Shown here piece after piece: positions 55,724 through 64,000 of a stretch of 64,000 nt of DNA; position 1 is the first letter of the stretch; each line of letters begins with the position of its first letter. The notes under the pieces were generated by a model. The model did no database searches. It saw only the letters and a program-made list of their open reading frames with translations, and was not told where the DNA came from. Source of the DNA: Torymus aiolomorphi (Eukaryota; Arthropoda; Insecta; Hymenoptera; Torymidae); NCBI GenBank assembly GCA_036365515.1, contig CM070874.1, positions 163,574,297-163,638,296 on the forward strand. Direction: 5' to 3'. Position numbers and translations under genes: made by a program.

Positions 55724-57662
55724 ATGGAATCATCGACCCCAGAAGAACTAGCCGAAAGGATGGAGCATTGGCGCAAAAATCTAGAGCTGAGCTTTGAAGC
55801 TGTAATAGAAGCAAATATAGCTCTAGATTTAAGAAGCACCGGACATCTCGAGGGGGATTCTAAGCGAATCGCTCAGTAGCTAATGGGAAGTTACAACCCA
55901 GCCCACTTCACACAAGAAATAAGTGGAAGTGCTTACGAGCAGTTCACAAGGAGGCTCGATTGGAGGAATAAGTTCGTCAACACGACGACCCTCAATGCAA
56001 GCGGCGCTCCAGAAGTGAACCGAATCGCCGACCCCTTGACCCACAGCCTGTTTCAGCAACTGATGTCGAATAAAGCAGTAGACAACAACTTGCTGAGTTC
56101 CATACGGAGATACGTCTACCAGAATATGGAGCAGAGAGCAGGTAGTCCTCCCGACGTAAGACACAAGGCTTTTAAGTCACTACGGAGCACTCTATCTCCA
56201 GAGGGAGGACCGGGTGAAGTCCAGGTACAACTAAGGTGCAGCACAGCTTGGGAGGGGAGATTCCACGATCTCATCCCAGTCCGAAGAATCTGAGAACGCG
56301 AGTTACTCGGGGAATGCAGACCACACATGGATTTCGGACAGCTGCGCAGCAACCGCACCATCGCCATCAAATTTAGCTTCCATCCACGAATTCGACGTCG
56401 GAGTAAGCACAGCCTGGGGGAGGGGAGATCCTCCAAGCTTTCCCCTGTTCGAGAAGTCTGACACTTCACGTCGCTTGGCGTATACAGACCGCCTGAGGGC
56501 ACCGAACGGCTGTGCTGAATACTCCCAAGCTCACGACGACGGAGCAAATGCAGCCTGGGGGAAGGGAGATTTTCCAAGCTTCCCCCGGTCCGAAGCGTCC
56601 GATATGGCCCGTTTATGGAATACATCGGCATCGGACGGCTGTATTACTCATTCCCAGACTCCTGAAGACGAAGAGCAGACAAGCCTTCCAAGGCGCAACG
56701 AGGAAGAGATTAATAGTCTGGTGACGACACAACCGGTGGACAGAACGCTGATTACTTCGCAATTTCGCGACGTATCGACGCAAGCAGAAGGCGAGCGTCA
56801 TTGCGAATGCGAATGTAATCAGACGCGTAAATTGGAGGAGGAGAAAGTTAGGCGCCTAAGCGAAGAGGTAAGGCGACTGCACGACGAGCTGCGCCAGCTA
56901 CGCGCGCAAATGTCGTCGCTTCACAATTCCGCTGTGCCTAACAAGAAACGAGTCGCAGGTGCAACTAAGCGCCATGCCAAGCAACCTCGATCGGACCTAG
57001 GGACTAAAGACAGCAAGAAGTCGTCCCGAAGTCCTCAACAGTCCAGCTCTACAGGAAAAAAAGAGGCGTATGCAGCGGCCACGCAACGATCTCCAAAGTT
57101 ATCTGAAAGAGATAAAGGCATAAAACCCTCGAGCAGACTGGGTTCGAACCAAGGGACAGGTTCGAATCCTTGGACGACGGTAGCCTCTCGACGTTCCAAG
57201 CGGCGGTATATCCAGCAGGAGTTGGATAGTAGAGTATACCGCTCGTCAAGATCGAGGAACGCGCTCAGAGTATATAACTCTCCACCACCGAGTCCAACCA
57301 GAAAATTGTGTTGGACGTGTAAGTCACCAACGCATCTTCACTGGGCCTGCCCGGAGCAGAAAAAGGGCCCGAAGAGTGAGACAAGAAGAAGGCAAGACGA
57401 CCTGCCGAGTCAACCTAGGAGGAATGACGGCAGTTGTCGACCGGAGCCCCAGCGCCAGAAGTGCCAACCGTCTCCGGTCCATCAATCGTCATGGGACTGG
57501 TCCCGACCGCCGTTGGAATTCAGCGGAATTACGGTGATGAGCGACCCACCGTGTGCGTGCGCGGGACGATCCCTCGATGTGGATCGTTTGATCAGCCGTT
57601 TAGTGCACGAGCTGATCCGCGCGTATCCGGAACTGTCGTCTCTGCCGCTGATGACGACATAA
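55724..57662 (+). pseudogene. gag: gag of the tandem LTR element, copy 1
   Basis: ATG 55724 opens a frame that meets TAG at 55877-55879, then stays open as MGSYNPAHFTQE... to 56293. A shift in a G-run near 56250 moves coding to the frame of 56295-57662. That part has three degenerate repeats of an AWG-GD-PSFP-SE-SD pattern, a coiled coil (TRKLEEEKVRRLSEEVRRLH), a basic Ser/Lys region and one CCHC knuckle (CWTCKSPTHLHWAC) near 57310. No protease or RT follows; a polypurine tract GGGAGAGGGG (57721-57730) leads straight into LTR copy 2. Gag-only elements depend on partners for pol. Confidence 0.75.
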
Positions 57663-57730
57663 ACTCGAATCGAACGAGAGCCTCAGTATCGAGTTGCTTC
57701 TCTTCCGCTACGCAACGTCTGGGAGAGGGG

Positions 57731-58750
57731 TATAACGAGGTTCCAAGATAAAATACGGAGAAGATAAGTATCTCGGTCCTCCGTATTCTATCGAACCCGT
57801 TAGGCTCTCGTTCCCGCGAATTCGTGTATCCCGAGCCTGTGTTGACATCGCTCGGACGATGTATTTGCGTTAGCTACGCGCGGGGCAGGCGCGACTTTGA
57901 CCGTTGCAAAGTCGCGCAGGATTCATTTTTGAATCAGATTCTCTCGAGCTGTCAAACCGCGCGTACGCGAGTAATTTTGATCGTCCGTGAAGAAAACGAT
58001 ATCGTGCCTCCTCACCGGTGCAGCGCAGCGCCAGTCCACGTACCGACCACGAAGAGCAACGCACGTGAGCAATCCGAGCCACTCCTGGGGTCCGAAGCGT
58101 CTGTAGGTGAACGCTGGACGTTAAGACTCGGCCTGAACACTCCGAAGTCGACCGGAGGATAAGGCCTGACGCAGGAGCGGATTCGTGAGCGAGCGACGAG
58201 GGGAGTGCACTCCCCTCCCGGTAAGACTCTTCGAGTATTTTCCGCGCAGCGTTTTATTTGTATTTTCGGCTCGCTGCGACGAGCGGCCGGTGTTGCGTTC
58301 ACCGGCCCAGCGAGAATAAATACATTGATCCGCCCGCGCCGTCAGCGGATCACGTCTTCTTGTCGGCGCGCAACGCGACGCGTTTATGTTGTAATAATTT
58401 AAGAATAGACCTTGTTATTGTTCTGTGAAGTAATTGAGGCTATTCCTCATTTATCGACCTTAACCTAACCTTCTCCCGGATACCGCCGCCTCCGCGGGAA
58501 AACGACTCCGCCGGTCGTTTTCATAGCTGAACTTAGCGGCCGCGCGCTTTACTCTTTGAGCGCGCGTATTTTACTCAGCGATCCATTTAGTTGGAAAGCG
58601 AAGTTCGTGTGCGATCTTCGCGTTGTTTTCAGGATTACAGAAGCAGATCCCCGGGCAAGTCATTTTAGTTTGACACCCGCGGCACCGTGTTCTAGGGCAT
58701 CGCTGGCCTGTGGCTTTTCGGGATTTTTCCCCAGCAGCCATCCTGTTACA
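57731..58750 (+). mobile_element. LTR copy 2 of the tandem element
   Basis: Near-identical to copy 1, directly after a polypurine tract and before a second PBS. It serves as both 3' LTR of unit 1 and 5' LTR of unit 2. Confidence 0.92.
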
Positions 58751-59512
58751 ATGGCGCCCTAACGTGTTGGGTTTAAGGAGAAGGTTAGAGGCCGGTACAT
58801 TCGAAACCGGCCTATTCAAATCGCGTTTCGTTTAAATTCGCCCGCGCGCAAATCACTGCACCGGACTAATCAGCAGACGGCCAGTGGCCATAAGCCGTTA
58901 CAGCTGATAGGCGCAGTGATTTAAACTCGCCAAGTCGAGGTGCCGGGCGTAAACAAACAGACAAGAAGACTCGCGGCGCGCATAGAAACATAAACACAAA
59001 ACAGCAGATTGCTTGTTTTTGTAGGTGTGTATGTTTATGCTCGGGCAGTATTGTGTATACTTGTCCCGGGTCTTTTAAACTGCTGTAAAGCCAGGGCGAG
59101 AGCATTTAAACGACGATTATCGTTGTTTTCGTCGTCATATGTGGCGAAAATTAAATTCCTTTTTTTGACGTGAGGTTTAAAACGATTTTCACGCGATTTT
59201 TTTTGGGTTGACCGTGCCTGTGCGTGCAGCCGGTCGAAAGTGAGAATACTTTTATTTTTTTTTTGGTTGCGGGAATTATATAAGTCGTTATCGTCGCGAA
59301 ATTTTTTTTTTGAATAGCCACGCTCTCTCCCTAGCTAGCTGCATCGAGATAAGTCGTTCTCGAGCAGCTTGGGACAATTGTGTGTGGTAGTTAGAATTCT
59401 AACATTGTAATTTGCGTAACAGACGGCCAATTTGAGAGAGAATCTCAGCAGTTAGTTGCGCATACACACACAATTCGTCACACAATTTTATACAGTCGGT
59501 CTAGCTTCGCAA

Positions 59513-60590
59513 GATGGAATCATCGACCCCAGAAGAACTAGCCGAAAGGATGGAGCATTGGCGCAAAAATCTAGAGCTGAGCTTTGAAGCTGTAATAGAA
59601 GCAAATATAGCTCTAGATTTAAGAAGCACCGGACATCTCGAGGGGATTCTAAGCGAATCGCTCAGTGGCTAATGGGAAGTTACAACCCAGCCCACTTCAC
59701 ACAAGAAATAAGTGGAAGTGCTTACGAGCAGTTCACAAGGAGGCTCGATTGGAGGAATAAGTTCGTCAACACGACGACCCTCAATGCAAGCGGCGCTCCA
59801 GAAGTGAACCGAATCGCCGACCCCTTGACCCACAGCCTGTTTCAGCAACTGATGTCGAATAAAGCAGTAGACAACAACTTGCTGAGTTCCATACGGAGAT
59901 ACGTCTACCAGAATATGGAGCAGAGAGCAGGTAGTCCTCCCGACGTAAGACACAAGGCTTTTAAGTCACTACGGAGCACTCTATCTCCAGAGGGAGGACC
60001 GGGTGAAGTCCAGGTACAACTAAGGTGCAGCACAGCTTGGGAGGGGAGATTCCACGATCTCATCCCAGTCCGAAGAATCTGAGAACGCGAGTTGCTCGGG
60101 GAATGCAGACCACACATGGATTTCGGACAGCTGCGCAGCAACCGCACCATCGCCATCAAATTTAGCTTCCATCCACGAATTCGACGTCGGAGTAAGCACA
60201 GCCTGGGGGAGGGGAGATCCTCCAAGCTTCCCCCTGTTCGAGAAGTCTGACACTTCACGTCGCTTGGCATATACAGACCGCCTGAGGGCACCGAACGGCT
60301 GTGCTGAATACTCCCAAGCTCACGACGACGGAGCAAATGCAGCCTGGGGGAAGGGACATTTTCCAAGCTTCCCCCGGTCCGAAGCGTCCGATATGGCCCG
60401 TTTATGGAATACATCGGCATCGGACGGCTGCATTACTCATTCCCAGACTCCTGAAGACGAAGAGCAGACAAGCCTTCCAAGGAGCAACGAGGAAGAGATT
60501 AATAGTCTGGTGACGACACAACCGGTGGACAGAACGCTGATTACTTCGCAATTTCGCGACGTATCGACGCAAGCAGAACGCTCGCCTTCT
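59513..60590 (+). pseudogene. gag: gag of the tandem LTR element, copy 2 (truncated)
   Basis: Starts at ATG 59513-59517 region as in copy 1. The stop that ends copy 1 is a sense TGG here, but one G is missing from the run at 59642-59645, so the frame closes at a different TAA a few codons on. The remainder matches copy 1 to about 60580, ahead of the coiled coil, where an inverted 13-bp piece joins it to the partial LTR. The knuckle region is absent. Confidence 0.75.
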
Positions 60591-60595
60591 TCGTG

Positions 60596-60747
60596 TGAAG
60601 TTCGTGTGCGATCTTCGCGTTGTTTTCAGGATTACAGAAGCAGATCCCCGGGCAAGTCATTTTAGTTTGACACCCGCGGCACCGTGTTCTAGGGCATCGC
60701 TGGCCTGTGGCTTTTCGGGATTTTTCCCCAGCAGCCATCCTGTTACA
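60596..60747 (+). mobile_element. Partial third LTR (3' end only)
   Basis: Matches the last about 152 bp of the LTR, from GAAGTTCGTGTGCGATCTTC to TGTTACA. Followed by AATT, the target duplication. Confidence 0.9.
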
Positions 60748-60751
60748 AATT

Positions 60752-61900
60752 TTATATCTATTTGTAAATAATTAATTTTATAAACTTTTACACCTCCCGC
60801 TTGGAACGGTTGCTAGTTAAGTCAAACGTATAAAAGATGAATTACAATTATGATTATTGCATAAGAGTTTGTTTAGCGGTTTGCACTTAATTTATTTTTC
60901 AGAACATATCCTCGTAGAAAATTAGCCATATTTTATTACTAGAGTGTTGGGTAAAAAAGTAAAAATATAATTCACTTAAAGGTTAAAAATTACATATTGC
61001 GATGATGTTTTATTTGAATAATTGGCACATAAAGTTAACTAATAAATAGCTATTTTTGACTAACATTTCTACTAGAATAGGTTGCTGTTTTGTATAAAAT
61101 GGTAACAATTTTTCCTTGGTATCAGTCTTTTATTATAGTTTATTATACCCGCGGTCGTACGTATGTTCAGATATAATTAGTAAGTGGTGTTCGGCATTTA
61201 TCAATAAGAAAAGAAAATTTTAACAACAAGCTGAAAAATAAATTTAAGAGAAGAGAAATTGTAAGATTCTAAGCTTGAAATTAAAGTATGCGCCGCATCG
61301 TCGTTTCTATGGTAGCTGGAGGGGAAACTCCGTGTAGCGCAGGTCACAACTACAACCCTTGGTGCAGTAGTGTCAGGTGGGTAGTAGGGGTTCAGCATTA
61401 TGATCATGGTTCATCGAAATAGGAAATACTTTCAACTATATAAAAAAAAATTATTTATACCAAAGCGTAGACGGTTCCGTCACAGATAAATGTAATATTT
61501 TCACACATTCTTTTGAAAGAGCAATATCTTGATAAACCAAATTTGGTTGGAAATTGATGGGTTGTAAAAAAATTTTAAAATTGCAGTAAACCTGTTTCGG
61601 AGGTGAAAAAAAAAAGAAATGTGTAAAGGTGAGCTACCCATAATTTAATTATTTTCTTTTTGAAGTGCTTATCTTGATTCATATTTACCATTAAAAATGA
61701 AATAAATAAAAAGTGTTCTAAATTTGGATCGCTACCCCAATGAATATTATCATTGCTAGATTATAAGTGAAAACTTTGTATTAAGAAAGGGGAATTTCAC
61801 CGTGAAGTAAAAAAATTAATAAATATATTACTACATAAATTAATGAATTTGCAAATTTTATTCAATGTACGTCTGACATTAATGATAACATGTGAAAAAA
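60752..61900. other. No gene seen
   Basis: AT-rich DNA with no recognised gene or repeat. A small GC-richer patch (61290-61400) has only short ORFs without motifs. Confidence 0.45.
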
Positions 61901-61904
61901 TGTT

Positions 61905-62803
61905 CAAAACATAACATCTTTTTGCACCATGCACATCGTATGACTGCAATTCCTCAACATATGTGGAAAATTCGTTCCTCTGAAGTATGGAAAAATAAAT
62001 CTACTGGATTTGCATGGATTGGAGGTTTTACCGTTAGGTATCCACTTTTATATCATGCGTATTTAAAAGCATTTTGGAATCTTAGTGAAAAAAATGAATT
62101 ATGCGTTAGAGATTGCAGTTTGATTATATTGTTTCTCTCGTGCAAGTTAACATCATAATTTATAAGAAGTGTTATGTCTGAGAATTTCCTTATAAAGTTT
62201 TTCTATAATCGAAAACCACAAACATCAAGAGGTTGTATCTGACCAGTTGTGCATTTTGGTATCGTTTTCAATATAAGATTTGTCTCTTTAGGTACTGCTT
62301 CCTTTACAGTGTTTTTACATTGTCCGGTCCATAAATCTAATAGCACTACAGGTGAATTCCCACTGTGAGTCAAAAATACATTTTGAGTCCAAATTTGAAA
62401 CAGCTCCTTGAATAATTTGCCGGATGCTGATGCTTCTACGTACACATTTTCCAGTCTGAATAAAGTTTCCATTTCTTTGAGTTGTTCAACTTCTACTGCC
62501 TTCTTGGCAGATGATACAGTAATAAATTTTTTTATTTTTCGTGAAACAATGTGATGTTTTCTTTTGAATATTTGTATCCATCTATGTGAAGTTTTAAAAC
62601 ATGGAATATTTATTTCTGCTTTCTTTACGAGAGCCCATGTTTTTATATCAATACCATGCCGAGTCATTTTTGATTTTACCGCTTCTTTAACTTTTTCAAG
62701 TACATAAGTTGTTATTCCATACGGTATAGTTTTTCTGTCACCCCCTGCTTCAAGTTGTAATTTCCACCGCCGCAGCTGACGATCGGGCGTAACTTTTGCT
62801 TCC
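61905..62803 (-). pseudogene. pogo/Tigger-like transposase, internally deleted
   Basis: The minus strand encodes LRRWKLQLEAGGDRKTIPYG and IDIKTWALVKKAEINIPCF...WIQIFKRKHHIVSRKI (CENP-B/Tc5-type helix-turn-helix domains), then jumps from EQLKEMETL to RLENVYVEASASGKL, so the first half of the DDE domain is deleted. VVLLDLWTGQCKNTV and GQIQPLDVCGFR (62203-62300) are the later DDE_1 motifs. Homology continues past a frame break at 62203 (NIIKLQSLTHN, KSGYLTVKPPIHANP) to about 61905. A stop lies just before 62800, so the true start is lost. TIRs were not found. Confidence 0.75.
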
Positions 62804-62916
62804 TCCTAGAGGAAGCTTTGTGATAGTAAAAAAAAAAGTTTATGAGATAATGTGTTAGAAATGTTATTTAGCAAATTTGGAATCAAAATACACTATTTTT
62901 AGAAAATGTCCGTATG

Positions 62917-63050
<134 letters not shown>

Positions 63051-64000
63051 CGCTGATATCTCATGATCTACTCGACCGATTTTAACGGGAGAGTGATCAT
63101 TTTTTTAGATTTTGCTTCCACAATTGGGGTCAATATTCTATTTTTGTAAAATTTAATTTTTTTTTACAGCCATTTTTTAATTTTCAAAATTTTTATTTTC
63201 GATTTTTGTAATATTTAGAACAAATATTGTTTATATATCATGAATTCTCTGTATGTAGGATAAAATTATCTACAATTTAAAAAAAAAAAAAGTCCGTAGC
63301 TATATTTCGTCATAAGTTATTGATGAAAACGTAATTTTTTGTAAATAGGTTATATTTTGAAATTAAAAAAAGATATTAACATGAATATTTTTTTGGTTAT
63401 AAAGGATATTAAGTACTATAACTTACTAAATTTATAGGTTTTTTTATTCATTATTTTTTGAGAAAAGAAAATAATTTATAAAAAAAAGTGATTTTTTTTG
63501 TCGTTCAATAACTATAGTAAAATTGGCTTAATCACTTTGAAATTCTTTGTAGGGGTAGATTTTGTATACCAATCGAGTGAGTTCTTTGGGCAAAAGGATT
63601 GATCCATAAATTTCGGAGATATTTGAGGTTAAAATTTTTTTCATTTTTTTTTAAACCGTAATTTCTCGAGAACGGCTCTATGTATCTAAATGGGGTGGAT
63701 GGCATTCGAAAGAGAATTAAATTACCTATATTTTCTAAAAAAATTAATTCTCTAGCTATAACGGTTCTTTTGTTATTAACAAAAACGTAAAAATTGAAAA
63801 ATGAAAAAAAAAGAGTTTTATATGTTCAACTATTACCTTCAAAATTCATTGTAGAGTATATTATTGATAGTTCTCGGATGAGTTCTTTTGGCAAAATGAT
63901 TGGTTCATAAATTTCAGAAATATTTGAGGTAAACACAATCAAAGAACAACTTTAGAATATTTTTTTATTTCGAACCAATGTACGACGAGAAGCCGTTGAC
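63051..64000. repeat. AT-rich repeat with recurring segments
   Basis: Two segments (about 63500-63640 and 63830-63940) share GAGTTCTTTGGGCAAAAGGATTG-like and CATAAATTTCGGAGATATTTGAGGT-like sequence, and AACGTAA-containing pieces recur near 63330 and 63780. It reads as a diverged tandem array of roughly 300 bp that continues beyond the window. No coding sequence. Confidence 0.55.

Larger units (their letters stand above)
53943..60747 (+). mobile_element. Tandem gag-only LTR retroelement (LTR-gag-LTR-gag-partial LTR)
   Basis: Two 1,020-bp LTRs (53943-54962, 57731-58750) and a third, 3'-only LTR (about 60596-60747) are separated by internal regions. Target duplication AATT is at 53939-53942 and 60748-60751, so the whole array behaves as a single insertion. 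Unit period is 3,788 bp. A lysine-tRNA-type PBS (TGGCGCCCTAACGTG) follows each full LTR. No pol is present. Confidence 0.92.

Noticed and set aside
61892..62158. 88-residue plus-strand ORF as a gene
   Set aside because: It is the antisense of the degraded Tigger-like transposase C-terminus, which aligns on the minus strand.

Overview
This window looks like animal, specifically insect, nuclear DNA: it is AT-rich, full of microsatellites, and almost entirely built of transposable elements (TEs). The mix (Ty3/gypsy elements with a chuvirus-like glycoprotein as env, a Polinton/Maverick, Penelope-like fragments, DUF4817-type mariner, copia, pogo/Tigger) is what I would expect of a hymenopteran such as an ant. 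That is inference; no single-copy host gene was recognised. Most coding regions are pseudogenes.

Layout. 1-3.8 kb: minus-strand gypsy element A (gag with four N-terminal zinc knuckles, structured leader, primer-binding site, LTR). 4.2-4.6 kb: a short Penelope-like insertion with a 14-bp target duplication. 6.9-13.3 kb: remains of a minus-strand copia element (integrase, RT, RNase H, 3' LTR piece), a (CA)n microsatellite, and a mariner with very long inverted arms (8183-10716) between the copia pieces. 13.3-25.5 kb: plus-strand gypsy/env element 1, with a truncated 5' LTR, gag, protease, RT, RNase H, a linker domain, integrase, chuvirus-like env and an intact-length 3' LTR. Its env is split by a fold-back hAT-type MITE (22151-23559). 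25.9-27.9 kb: a small gypsy-derived LTR element with 4-bp TSD.

27.9-49.7 kb is one minus-strand gypsy/env element (element B) carrying two nested insertions. A Polinton (31512-42395, 6-bp TSD GGTGTA, TIRs beginning AG) sits in the RNase H-integrase linker, and a Penelope-like fragment (30400-31096, 12-bp TSD) lies further along the same linker. Without the inserts the gypsy frame is continuous across the Polinton site. The Polinton is internally deleted. It keeps a multi-exon PolB N-terminal gene, fragments of the packaging ATPase and adenain-type protease, a small conserved protein and three unknown ORFs, plus two TATA/Inr promoters. PolB palm, integrase and capsid genes were not found.

49.8-50.6 kb: a four-unit structured tandem repeat. 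51-53.9 kb: dispersed repeats and a TA-flanked MITE that contains a tRNA-like sequence. 53.9-60.75 kb: a tandem LTR-gag-LTR-gag-partial LTR element (gag only, TSD AATT). 61.9-62.8 kb: an internally deleted pogo/Tigger-like transposase, followed by a (TG)n tract and AT-rich repeats to the end.

The value of the window is its stratigraphy: several insertions can be ordered by nesting and their borders fixed to the base by target-site duplications. The Polinton with phase-1 exons and an expanded TIR microsatellite, the env-bearing gypsy pair, and the gypsy gags with N-terminal knuckle arrays are the parts most worth a closer look.
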